Below, piece after piece: positions 1 through 6,026 of a stretch of 8,452 bases of DNA. The notes beneath the pieces were generated by a model. It was not told where the DNA came from and made no database searches. It saw nothing but the letters and a program-made list of their open reading frames with translations. The translations under genes were made by a program, and so were the position numbers. Source of the stretch: Bacillota bacterium (GTDB taxonomy: Bacteria > Bacillota > UBA4882 > UBA8346); contig DNPQ01000281.1 in NCBI GenBank assembly GCA_003501335.1, positions 1 to 8,452 of the forward strand, in the 5' to 3' direction. Every line of letters starts with the position of its first letter. Position 1 is the first letter of the stretch.

Positions 1-1
1 T

Positions 2-238
2 GCCCTCCCGGAAAATGTTACGCCCGTCCACCCGGGCCTTTATACCCTTTGCGACCGATTGGGTGAAAACCCATGCGGAAAATGTCATTGGGGAATAAGC
101 CTGGCACAAAACTTCACCCTTTTCCAAGCTCGGCGCCTTCTCCCCCGGAACTTTTTTGGCACCAAAAATTCCCAAAAAGGTGTTATAATAATAGTATCAA
201 AGTCGAATGAAAACATCAAAACCCGCTACCTACGGTAG
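2..238 (+). other. open frame at window edge, possible C-terminus of an upstream gene
   Basis: The second forward frame is open from the left edge to a TAG at 236-238. Its first 30 or so codons read like protein, with VHPGLYTLCDRLGEN followed by PCGKCHWG, a CxxC pair. From about position 96 the same frame runs into repeat copy 1, so the last roughly 45 codons and the stop would come from the repeat. I do not recognise the peptide and no start is visible. It could be the tail of a gene truncated by the repeat, or a chance open frame. A hairpin, GGGT-gaaa-ACCC, also lies at 61-72. Low confidence as coding. Confidence 0.2.
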
Positions 239-251
239 CGGGTTTGCTTTT
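96..251 (+). repeat. dispersed repeat, copy 1 (promoter-hairpin element)
   Basis: This is the first of three direct-orientation copies; the others are at about 2390 and 6113. Homology begins near the GGCACAAAA at 103-111 and aligns without indels through the first 110 or so bases. The best-conserved core is CCCCCGGAACTTTTTTGG followed by CACCAAAAATTCCC. It contains a dyad, GGAA-TTTTTGG against CCAAAAATTCC. An extended -10 box follows (TG at 181-182, TATAAT at 184-189). A terminator-like hairpin comes next: 12-bp stem 219-230/234-245, loop TAC at 231-233, then a T-rich tail. A transcript starting about 7 bases past the -10 and ending at the hairpin would be only 50-60 nt. Shared sequence fades after the hairpin in this copy. 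Origin unknown; an insertion-sequence end, MITE or small-RNA gene are all possible. Confidence 0.85.
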
Positions 252-342
252 GCAATCTTTTCTTGGAGTTTAAAAAAATTGATCCGCTAAAATAGCCCTT
301 TTTACAGCTTACTGTTATATTCAAGTGCCGGGCGGGAAAACA

Positions 343-936
343 TCAACCTTCCGTATCAATTAATCCACAAACTTTTGCCGGTCCCATCGTGACTATTTTA
401 ACCAATTGCTGAGCCATGTATGAAGGTGAATAAGCCGTTCCCCGAGAAAGCCACCAAGCAATGGCTCCCATATATAATGATGTAACCATCTCAAGAAATA
501 ATTCATCTGGAATAAGCGTCTGTTCGCGAAAACTTTGTCCGAACTTCTGCTTCAGGATATCTGCCATCTTTTCGCGAAGATTGAACATTCTGTTCTCTCC
601 AAAGATTATTTTATAAAATATCACATCTTCTGCAATGATCGTCAAGATTGCCTGAATATTCTGTCGTAAACTTTCAACATCAAGGTTCTTGCTCTGAATA
701 TGTGCTTCCGGCGCTACCAGCGCTACTAGTTTTTCCATTGCCTCGTCAACCATTTTATCCAGTAGAGCATATTTATCGGTATAGTGAAGATAAAATGTCG
801 AACGGTTGATTTGCGCTTTCTCAGCAATATCATTGATGGTAATGATCGCAAACCCCTTTTTGTCAATCAAGCTTAAAAAGGAGTCCCGGATAAGCTTTTG
901 TGTTTTCAAAACACGCAAATCGGTCCTTTTAGACAT
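343..936 (-). CDS. TetR/AcrR-family transcriptional repressor
   Basis: This 197-residue protein is of normal TetR length. The N-terminal DNA-binding domain has its helix-turn-helix at about residues 34-54 (INDIAEKAQINRSTFYLHYT), with the RSTFYLHY recognition helix typical of the family. The C-terminal two thirds is the ligand-sensing and dimerisation part, resembling the C-terminal domain seen in DhaS-like regulators. The ATG at 934-936 has a good ribosome-binding site (AGAAGGA, 7 nt upstream). It is divergent from the alpha/beta hydrolase gene at 1086, and the 149-bp gap between them holds inverted repeats. By family precedent it represses that gene, and perhaps itself, until a small ligand binds; this is inference. 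The ligand cannot be told from sequence. Confidence 0.93.
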   Translation of the reverse strand: MSKRTDLRVLKTQKLIRDSFLSLIDKKGFAIITINDIAEKAQINRSTFYLHYTDKYALLDKMVDEAMEKLVALVAPEAHIQSKNLDVESLRQNIQAILTIIAEDVIFYKIIFGENRMFNLREKMADILKQKFGQSFREQTLIPDELFLEMVTSLYMGAIAWWLSRGTAYSPSYMAQQLVKIVTMGPAKVCGLIDTEG

Positions 937-946
937 ATAGCCATCC

Positions 947-1053
947 TTCTGTCTATTATTTTATTACTATGCGACAAAGGGGGTACATTTGTTGTTTAAC
1001 CGACAGAATAAGCAAAATCAATCATTGTTAAGCCCGGCAGCTTTTATTATACT
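947..1053. promoter_or_regulatory. divergent control region with hydrolase promoter and candidate TetR operators
   Basis: On the plus strand, TTGTTA (1025-1030) and TATACT (1048-1053) are separated by 17 bp, a good sigma-A promoter for the hydrolase; its SD AAGGAG is at 1072-1077. Two inverted repeats lie upstream. One is ACAAA (974-978) facing TTTGT (988-992), centred 9 bp apart. The other is a wider perfect pair, TTCTGTC (947-953) and GACAGAA (1002-1008). Either could be the operator of the neighbouring TetR protein, but dyads this short can occur by chance. I found no convincing -35/-10 pair for the regulator itself. Confidence 0.5.
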
Positions 1054-1085
1054 CCAATTATAAAACAAAAGAAGGAGATGCCATT

Positions 1086-2261
1086 ATGTTAAATAAAAAA
1101 ATGACCAACAAAGATTTCCCAATTGGCTTTTATAATGATTTGCATCCGGATTTTAGCATCAATTTTCAAATGAACCGTTTTTATAACTGGACCAACGACC
1201 CCGGTATGCTTAATGAAATGCGAAAGGTCAGCCCCTCCATTCATACTTATACCGAATATATCGATACCTTTCTAGCCCTTTCCAAAAAAGCTTTAAGCGA
1301 GGGGCAGCCATTAAGGGCCGCCTATTATCTGCGTGGTGCAGAATTCTATATACCGTCGCACAATCCCCAAAAGGAAACCGCCCGTAAACAGTTTATCGCA
1401 CTTATGCAGGGATATTTTAATATCAGTCAGGATCAGCACCATAAGGTCCCTTATGAAACTAGTTTTCTTTCTGCCTACCGTTTTACTCCGGAGCATCCAA
1501 AAGGAACGATTGTTCTTTTTGGCGGTTTTGATAGCTATGTTGAAGAATTATTCTTAATGGCAATTGTCTTCAAAGATGCAGGATATGATGTTGTATGCTT
1601 TGACGGTCCCGGTCAGGGAATTACCTTAGAGGATAATAAAATCCCAATGACCCCTGAATGGGAAAAACCTGTTAAAGCCGTATTGGATTTCTTTAACCTT
1701 AACAATGTCACCTTGATTGGAATGTCATTGGGTGGATATCTCGTCATACGCGCAGCCGCATTTGAAAGTCGTATTGAAAGGGTCATTGCCGACGACGTCT
1801 GCGCAAATTTTTACGAAATCGTTTCCCGGCAAATTCCGGATAACTTCAGAGAGCAGTTCCACAGCCTTATGATTAACGAAAAGATTCCAGAAGTAAACGC
1901 CATCTTTGAAAAATTGATGGGAAAAAGTCTCATGCTTGAATGGGCCATCAACCAGGGAATGCATATCACCGGCAGCCAAACCCCTTACGAGTTCTTGAGA
2001 AAGATGATATCCTACAATACAACTGAAATTTCATCCCTGGTCTTGCAGGATGTTCTTCTCATGGCCGCACAAGAAGATCACTATATCCCTTTGAACCAAT
2101 TCTTTGAACAAAGTCAAACTCTTACAAATGTTCGTTCCTTAACCACTCGTTTGTTTACAAGAAAAGAACAAGCTCATAATCACTGCCATATGGGTAATAT
2201 TGGACTATCCATCGATGTAATGCTTAATTGGATTCAACAAGTGGAAAATAAACAGTCCTGA
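1086..2261 (+). CDS. alpha/beta hydrolase, FrsA/DUF1100-like
   Basis: This 391-residue protein has an N-terminal helical cap of about 135 residues followed by an alpha/beta-hydrolase core. Visible elements in order are an oxyanion-type GGFDS (146-150), FDGPGQG (172-178), the nucleophile elbow GMSLGG with Ser214 (212-217), the likely acid Asp331 in QEDHYIP, and the catalytic His, best placed at His366 in EQAHNHCHMGN. That last block matches the E-x-A-x-x-H-C-x-x-G-N ending of this hydrolase subfamily, which includes C-C bond hydrolases such as 2,6-dihydropseudooxynicotine hydrolase. No signal peptide is seen, so it is probably cytoplasmic. The ATG is preceded by AAGGAG at 8 nt and a 17-bp-spaced promoter. 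The divergent TetR gene suggests induction by a small molecule that may be the substrate or a relative. The substrate is unknown. Confidence 0.9.
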   Translation: MLNKKMTNKDFPIGFYNDLHPDFSINFQMNRFYNWTNDPGMLNEMRKVSPSIHTYTEYIDTFLALSKKALSEGQPLRAAYYLRGAEFYIPSHNPQKETARKQFIALMQGYFNISQDQHHKVPYETSFLSAYRFTPEHPKGTIVLFGGFDSYVEELFLMAIVFKDAGYDVVCFDGPGQGITLEDNKIPMTPEWEKPVKAVLDFFNLNNVTLIGMSLGGYLVIRAAAFESRIERVIADDVCANFYEIVSRQIPDNFREQFHSLMINEKIPEVNAIFEKLMGKSLMLEWAINQGMHITGSQTPYEFLRKMISYNTTEISSLVLQDVLLMAAQEDHYIPLNQFFEQSQTLTNVRSLTTRLFTRKEQAHNHCHMGNIGLSIDVMLNWIQQVENKQS

Positions 2262-2389
2262 CTCAAGTGGATACTGGGTTAATTTCTTTGGTATAAGAGG
2301 CTGAATGTGAAAAGATTAAGGAATATATCCGGCATCAATATTTAAAAGAAGAGTAAGGCGGTTGAACCAAACCCTGGAGCGGTTGGCCT
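2262..2389. other. intergenic stretch with a possible coding scrap
   Basis: There is no intact gene or clear terminator after the hydrolase. One short forward frame, 2297-2356, reads EAECEKIKEYIRHQYLKEE then stop, immediately after an in-frame TAA. Its charged helical ending loosely resembles the C-termini of small IS200-like transposases, but at 19 residues this cannot be established. The rest is featureless up to repeat copy 2. Confidence 0.3.
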
Positions 2390-2569
2390 ATGCCCGGCAC
2401 AAAATTCCCTTCTTTTCCCAGCTTGACGCCTTATCCCCCGGAACTTTTTTGGCACCAAAGATTCCCAAAATGGTGTTATAATGATACTATCAAAGTCGAA
2501 TGCTAAAGATTGCAAACCAAACCCGCTACCGTAGGTAGCGGGTTAGTTATCTTTGAATACGCCAAAGAA
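2390..2569 (+). repeat. dispersed repeat, copy 2 (promoter-hairpin element)
   Basis: This is the second direct copy. It shares the GGCACAAAATTCCCTTCTTT start with copy 3, the strongly conserved core, and the extended -10 (TG 2474-2475, TATAAT 2477-2482). The hairpin stem is 2520-2530/2534-2544 (11 bp). Its loop is GTA, the reverse complement of the TAC loop in copies 1 and 3. Copies 2 and 3 also share a downstream tail, CTTTGAATACGCCAARGAA, which copy 1 lacks. This copy ends about 87 bp before the metallohydrolase start and no other promoter is evident there. Transcription of that operon may therefore begin here and depend on read-through of the hairpin (inference). Confidence 0.87.
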
Positions 2570-2655
2570 TCCGTTGACGAAAGACTCGCTTCCTTCCGTG
2601 CTTGCAACGGGTGAAGGACATTACCAGGCGATCAAAATTTGAAGGAGATCCATTG

Positions 2656-3417
2656 ATGAACGATTGGTTTACCATAGACCGTATTGACGCAGATACCCAT
2701 ATCATCAGCGAATACCGGCATTGGGAGGAAACGCACTGCTATCTTCTGAACGGTTCGGAGCGCAGTCTTCTGATAGATACCGGCCTTGGTATCGGTAATA
2801 TTTATGATGAAGTCCGAAAGCTGACGGGCCAGCCGGTTACCGCCGTTGCCACCCACATCCATTGGGACCATATCGGAGGCCACCAATATTTTCCAGACTT
2901 TTACGCTCATGAGAATGAACTGAACTGGCTGAACGGCGGATTCCCCCTGACCATGGAGCAGATCAAAGGCATGGTAGTTGACCGCTGCGACCTGCCGGAA
3001 GGTTATGACGTAAACAAATATGAATTCTTTCAGGGGTCACCGGCAAGGGTGCTAAAGGATGGCGACGAAATTGACATTGGGGGCCGCAGCATTCAGGTAC
3101 TGCATACTCCCGGACATTCACCGGGGCATATGTGCTTTTGGGAAAAGGACCGCGGCTATCTTTTTACCGGCGACCTGGTCTATAAAGACACGCTGTTCGC
3201 CTACTACCCTTCCACCGATCCCCAGGCGTATTTGGCCTCTTTGGAGAAGATTGCGGCACTGCCGGTGCAGCGGGTGTTTCCGGCGCACCACAGCCTGGAT
3301 ATCGGGCCGGAAATCCTTGTCCGGATGCGGGATGCCTTCCGGCAACTGAACGCCGACGGCAAGCTGCACCATGGCAGCGGGACATTCGATTACGGCGACT
3401 GGGCTGTCTGGCTGTGA
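2656..3417 (+). CDS. MBL-fold metallo-hydrolase
   Basis: This is a 253-residue metallo-beta-lactamase-fold protein. The signature THIHWDH at 66-72 supplies His67, His69, Asp71 and His72. Further predicted metal ligands are His154 in TPGHSPGH, the bridging Asp173 in FTGD, and His211 in PAHH. All expected ligands are present, so it should be an active binuclear metal hydrolase. The family covers thioesterases, lactonases, phosphodiesterases and lactamases, and the substrate cannot be chosen from sequence. The frame is open further upstream to a TTG at 2602, but the ATG at 2656 is preferred: it has GAAGGAG 8 nt upstream and the conserved fold begins just after it. The GNAT gene follows after 12 bp, with its SD overlapping this stop codon. 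This gene is GC-richer than the GNAT gene behind it. Confidence 0.92.
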   Translation: MNDWFTIDRIDADTHIISEYRHWEETHCYLLNGSERSLLIDTGLGIGNIYDEVRKLTGQPVTAVATHIHWDHIGGHQYFPDFYAHENELNWLNGGFPLTMEQIKGMVVDRCDLPEGYDVNKYEFFQGSPARVLKDGDEIDIGGRSIQVLHTPGHSPGHMCFWEKDRGYLFTGDLVYKDTLFAYYPSTDPQAYLASLEKIAALPVQRVFPAHHSLDIGPEILVRMRDAFRQLNADGKLHHGSGTFDYGDWAVWL

Positions 3418-3429
3418 GGTGAGTTCGCC

Positions 3430-3858
3430 ATGAATCTGACTTATGCGCCTGCCGAAAAAGAGGATATTGAGCCGCTGTTTCAACTCAACAAGGATTTGAT
3501 TGACCGCTATGAAAACACTTCGCAAATCGACTATTCCAAAGTGCTGTTATGGGTGCGGAGCAAAATTGAAAAACACATCGGTGAATATACCTGTATTTTT
3601 GAGGGCCGTCAAAAAGTCGGATATTACCGTTTCCATTCTGCTAAGGGAAAAATGGAACTGGACGATTTATTTATTTTCTTGCCCTATCAAAACCAAGGTA
3701 TCGGGAGTGCAATCATCCGTAAATGCACCGCAGAAACAGATTTGCCTGTTTTCCTCTACGTTTTTATCCAAAATTCCGGAACCGTTTCTTTGTATAAAAA
3801 ATTAGGCTTCCGGATAACAGAGACTATTAAAGATTCACGCTATATTATGGAACGGTAA
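3430..3858 (+). CDS. GNAT-family N-acetyltransferase
   Basis: This 142-residue protein is of normal single-domain GNAT length. Motif A, the acetyl-CoA pyrophosphate loop, is QNQGIG at 87-92 after the beta-strand LDDLFIFLPY. Motif B is seen as N115 through LYKKLGF (121-127), the common asparagine/tyrosine end block. It would transfer an acetyl group from acetyl-CoA to an amine on a small molecule or protein; the acceptor is unknown. The SD AGGTGAG (3417-3423) overlaps the stop of the metallohydrolase gene, which indicates co-transcription and probably translational coupling. A detoxification or modification pair is one reading of this arrangement, but nothing in the sequence proves a shared substrate. 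The frame after its TAA runs directly into methyltransferase remnants. Confidence 0.92.
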   Translation: MNLTYAPAEKEDIEPLFQLNKDLIDRYENTSQIDYSKVLLWVRSKIEKHIGEYTCIFEGRQKVGYYRFHSAKGKMELDDLFIFLPYQNQGIGSAIIRKCTAETDLPVFLYVFIQNSGTVSLYKKLGFRITETIKDSRYIMER

Positions 3859-4240
3859 TGGGGTGCATTATTTATAGTAGAGCATAACTGGCAGTCAATT
3901 AAGTTCGCATTGCGGAGGAACGATAACTGTTACGATATCGTGCTTAACGCGATGATGCTGATGGATGTTGAAGACTTGGATGGAACCTTAAAGGAAGTTC
4001 ATCGTGTTTTAAAGCCAAAGGGAAAGGAACAACCTGGATCAAAAAGAACGGAAGATATCGAGGGCCTTATTTCCGATTATTACAATCCCCAAGAATAGGT
4101 TGAATTTGAAAATAATTGATATGAATGAACCCATCCCAAAACCTTGAATAAAATTCAAACTTCTCTACTGATATTTTCAAACAATATCCTCGCCTTTCAG
4201 GCCAGTATCTCAGTTTGAGCATATCAAAAAATTGGTATCT
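3859..4240 (+). pseudogene. decayed SAM-dependent methyltransferase fragment
   Basis: The peptide CYDIVLNAMMLMDVEDLDGT followed by LKEVHRVLKPKG (codons at about 3928-4023) is the post-motif-I to motif-III section of a class I methyltransferase (Methyltransf_11 type). The part carrying motif I, the glycine-rich SAM loop, is missing: the GNAT stop lies immediately upstream in the same frame. After LKPKG the usual beta-strand is shortened. Family-like pieces then appear in different frames: WIKKNGRYRG, LISDYYNPQE before a TAG at 4096, then NEPIP around 4124-4138 and YFQTIS around 4173. This pattern suggests an internal deletion and several frameshifts. A TTG-started 62-codon reading frame (3910-4098) remains open but cannot bind SAM. 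The boundaries, especially the 3' end, are approximate. Confidence 0.7.
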
Positions 4241-4325
4241 TGTTAAGGCAGATGGGAGGCTGGGGCCATTGTCCTAAAACGAAAGAGCGCAAAGGAAAAA
4301 GACAAGACAAATACAAAACGTCGGT
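4099..4325. other. intergenic region, mostly degenerate
   Basis: The first half probably contains the frameshifted tail of the methyltransferase remnant. A 26-codon frame at 4252-4332 starts MGGWGHCPKTKERKGKRQD and is very basic, but it has no convincing ribosome-binding site and overlaps the 3' end of the XRE gene. I do not call it a gene. No terminator is obvious for either flanking gene. Confidence 0.35.
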
Positions 4326-4592
4326 TTATTGATCGGTTCGATAATTTTCGAAATTCTCGTCACTGATCGGCAAAAGAAAAATAACTGGGTCTACTTCTAA
4401 TCCTGCGGCGATTGCAAATAAAATATCTAATGAATAAGGAACATTCGAGCCGGGAGCTTCGATCTTGCTAATATAACTTTTACTGTAGTTGATCTTTTCG
4501 CCCAGGGTTTCCTGGGAGATACCCCGCTTATTGCGATAAAAAGCAATCCTTCTGCCAATCTCGCGATATTTTTCTAAAAAATTATCCTGCAA
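4326..4592 (-). CDS. small XRE-family HTH transcriptional regulator
   Basis: This 88-residue protein is almost entirely one Cro/C1-type helix-turn-helix domain (HTH_3), about residues 9-75. The core is RIAFYRNKRGISQETLGEKI, then NYSKSYISKIE for the recognition helix, and a final LFAIAAGLEVDPVIFL. There is no sensor or dimerisation domain, as in SinR-like or phage-type small repressors. The start is TTG (4590-4592) with AGAGGTGG 6 nt upstream; the nearby ATG at 4594-4596 is out of frame and closes after four codons. A TATAAT box on the minus strand lies at 4616-4621. Its -35 position is poor and is occupied by a palindrome (4635-4648), which suggests autoregulation (inference). The gene is divergent from the Spo0E-like gene. 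Confidence 0.9.
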   Translation of the reverse strand: MQDNFLEKYREIGRRIAFYRNKRGISQETLGEKINYSKSYISKIEAPGSNVPYSLDILFAIAAGLEVDPVIFLLPISDENFENYRTDQ

Positions 4593-4915
4593 ACATAGCC
4601 ACCTCTTTATGTCTCATTATAGAGGCACAGAAAGTGAAACATATTTCAATCATAGTGATACTTATTGCAATAATATTGAAATAACAGTATAATATATTGG
4701 TAAGAGTTTCCTAATTGATATACAAAGTTACTTAGGAATACACTGAACCTTGTCATTATCTTGATCCAGCAAAGGGGTAAATATACAAACGTTTTATCAT
4801 TATGTTCCTTTCATCCTCCGTTAAAGTGATGATGGATTAATGGAAATTACCTGGATACGCTTTGTTCGCTTAATAATAGCGACGATGCTGAATTGAATTG
4901 AGGTATCAATGGGGA
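4593..4915. promoter_or_regulatory. XRE/Spo0E-like divergent intergenic region
   Basis: The left third is regulatory. It holds the minus-strand TATAAT (4616-4621), a near-perfect palindrome TGAAACATATTTCA (4635-4648) and a perfect 12-bp palindrome TTATTGCAATAA (4662-4673). A plus-strand promoter, TTGCAA (4665-4670) - 17 bp - TATAAT (4688-4693), has its -35 inside the second palindrome. The remaining roughly 200 bp is the predicted leader of the Spo0E-like gene. I found no gene, terminator or recognisable riboswitch in it, and no Spo0A box. Confidence 0.55.
4665..4693 (+). promoter_or_regulatory. sigma-A-type promoter overlapping a palindrome
   Basis: TTGCAA and TATAAT with an optimal 17-bp spacer face the Spo0E-like gene. 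The -35 lies inside the perfect palindrome TTATTGCAATAA, so a protein bound there would block RNA polymerase. The divergent XRE protein is the obvious candidate (inference). Confidence 0.6.
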
Positions 4916-5113
4916 ATGTCAGTCAGTAAAAACTCTGTTCCTTTGGAAAAACTCATCGAACAAATCCGGATTTCCCGTCATCAGATGCAGCAATTATGGG
5001 ATGAAAAAGGTTATACCGACGAAGAAGTTTTGGCTGCTAGCATTGTACTTGATCACTTATTAAATGAATATTACAATGTAAGCGGTTTTTTGAAAGCTAA
5101 AATTTTAAACTGA
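4916..5113 (+). CDS. Spo0E-like aspartyl-phosphate phosphatase
   Basis: This 65-residue protein of the Spo0E family (PF09388) is all-helical: LEKLIEQIRISRHQMQQLW forms helix 1, and after a KGYTDEEVLA turn, helix 2 carries the signature S42-I-V-L-D46 followed by HLLNEYY. Family members dephosphorylate the sporulation regulator Spo0A~P in the cytoplasm and so delay sporulation; Asp46 and Ser42 match the SxxxD signature. An upstream in-frame TTG at 4898 would add six residues, but the ATG at 4916 fits the family's usual short N-terminus. The SD is mediocre (GAGG about 12 nt upstream, or GGGGA abutting the ATG). Divergence from the XRE gene and the -35 palindrome suggest the two are linked in regulation (inference). 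Confidence 0.88.
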   Translation: MSVSKNSVPLEKLIEQIRISRHQMQQLWDEKGYTDEEVLAASIVLDHLLNEYYNVSGFLKAKILN

Positions 5114-5232
5114 TCGAAATGAAAAGGCGCGTTACAGATGATCCGCTCAAATACTATTGGAAACCGGTAAACTTTAATCTATCAGGCTTATCAGTTTTTT
5201 TATTTCCATGAAAATTACAATAAAGTTGAAAA

Positions 5233-5472
5233 CTAAAAAGCTATTAGCGTTTGACCGGTTATTGAAAGCCGATGAAAAAATCCGGTTGTCATAAAAGCGA
5301 ATGTGTGCGCCCCCTTGTCGGCTTCCAAGTCGCTCCGGATACTGTCATCTGCTTTTCCTTCTGCAATCATCATCGTAAATTTTTGAAACATTTCCTGGTC
5401 AAACCGCATAAACTCCTGCCGCTTTGGACCATTTTCATCCCAGCCGAAGTTTATCATGAAGTTATCAATTTA
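5233..5472 (-). pseudogene. TetR-family regulator fragment (C-terminal part only)
   Basis: A 74-codon minus-strand frame, in frame back to a TAA at 5470-5472, contains FDQEMFQKFTMMIAEGKADD followed by SIRSDLEADKGAHTFAFMTT and GFFHRLS. This is the typical second half of a TetR regulator: a helix, the 'EGkxDGSIRsDl' turn, then the dimerisation helix. The DNA-binding N-terminus is missing, and the C-terminus ends early after GQTLIAF. It is therefore truncated at both ends. The ATG at 5455-5457 is internal to the ancestral gene, and a functional repressor cannot be made. It is unrelated at the level of residues to the two intact TetR proteins in this window. Confidence 0.72.
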
Positions 5473-5552
5473 AATTAACAGTGGAGATACCCATTTGAAA
5501 GTTGCCTTACTGCCTATAATAGTTAGGTGGTGGCATTTTTACCTTTAGAAAT

Positions 5553-5590
5553 AAAAAAGCAACCTGGTTTTTTTAACAAGTCGCTTTTTT
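5553..5590. terminator. bidirectional intrinsic terminator
   Basis: AAAAAAGC (5553-5560) pairs with GCTTTTTT (5583-5590). The stem extends inward to about 14 bp with two G-U pairs, read on the minus strand. A- and T-runs on both sides make it usable in either direction. It lies 11 bp past the stop of the secreted basic protein gene (minus strand), which it most likely terminates. Confidence 0.75.
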
Positions 5591-5600
5591 ATCACCTTTG

Positions 5601-5918
5601 TCAATCGTGAGGTTGCTGATCATCACGTGGAGGTTGTTGCTGATCATGTCCTTGCTGTCTTCCTCGGGGTTGCTTATCATCACGTGGAGGTCCTTGTTTA
5701 GGTTTAGGTGCTCTCTTTTTGGGTGCCTTCTTTTTAGAAGGAGCTTTTCTTTTTGGGCCCGGTTGGTTCGGACCCTGCTCATTTGGGCCTGGACCCTTAT
5801 CATTTAAAGCATAATTACTATTTGGCAGAGCCTTAGCTTTGGGACTATAACCTAGAGCAGTAAATGAAAGAGAACAAAATACTGCCAAAGCTAGGATAAT
5901 CAAACTAAACCTTTTCAT
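5601..5918 (-). CDS. small secreted Pro/Lys/Gln-rich protein, unknown function
   Basis: This is a 105-residue protein with a clear Sec signal peptide: MKRF, then a hydrophobic stretch to Ala21, with likely cleavage near ALG|YS. The mature part is low-complexity in three blocks: a GPN-rich block (42-55), a KAP/KKAP-rich strongly basic block (57-74), and a PPRDD/Gln-rich block (77-105). PPRDD occurs at 77-81 and 96-100, exactly 19 residues apart, and the underlying DNA is a near-identical 29-bp direct repeat. The start ATG (5916-5918) has AAGGAG about 12 nt upstream, slightly long. No family is recognised. The composition suggests an extended, surface-associated or polyanion-binding polypeptide, perhaps cell-wall or spore-related, but that is speculation. 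It ends at a strong terminator. Confidence 0.75.
   Translation of the reverse strand: MKRFSLIILALAVFCSLSFTALGYSPKAKALPNSNYALNDKGPGPNEQGPNQPGPKRKAPSKKKAPKKRAPKPKQGPPRDDKQPRGRQQGHDQQQPPRDDQQPHD
5611..5696. repeat. 57-bp-period duplication inside the secreted protein gene
   Basis: GGTTGCTGATCATCACGTGG at 5611 recurs, with a single change, at 5668; over 29 bp (5611-5639 versus 5668-5696) there are 3 differences. The period is 57 bp, or 19 codons, so the frame is kept. It encodes the two PPRDD blocks. Confidence 0.8.
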
Positions 5919-6026
5919 TAATTAATCAAACTCCTTTTTGAATTAAAATTCAAATTCGCAATATATAATTATAGCTTATATGTATGTGAAATTTATTAGA
6001 GATATGTTAAAATTAAAAATTGAATG

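Noticed and set aside
155..175. Sigma-54-like TGGCAC in the repeat core
   Set aside because: The downstream half is TTCCC rather than TTGC and the spacing is off by one, while a clear extended -10 TATAAT lies just downstream.
200..209. Spo0A-box-like AGTCGAA in repeat copies 1 and 2
   Set aside because: It is one base off the consensus, not kept in copy 3, and located downstream of the predicted start.
2297..2356. Possible IS200-like transposase C-terminal scrap
   Set aside because: Only 19 codons with a weak resemblance. It is not enough to call a mobile-element remnant.
3118..3525. 135-codon minus-strand frame opposite the MBL and GNAT genes
   Set aside because: It is a shadow of two clear genes with intact catalytic motifs and has no recognisable domain.
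5495..5520. TTGAAA and TATAAT as a plus-strand promoter
   Set aside because: The spacer is only 14 bp and no plus-strand gene follows before the terminator at 5553.
5573..5803. Alternative minus-strand frame with repeated HVMISN peptides
   Set aside because: The repetition comes from the DNA duplication. The overlapping frame has the signal peptide, ribosome-binding site and better codon sense.
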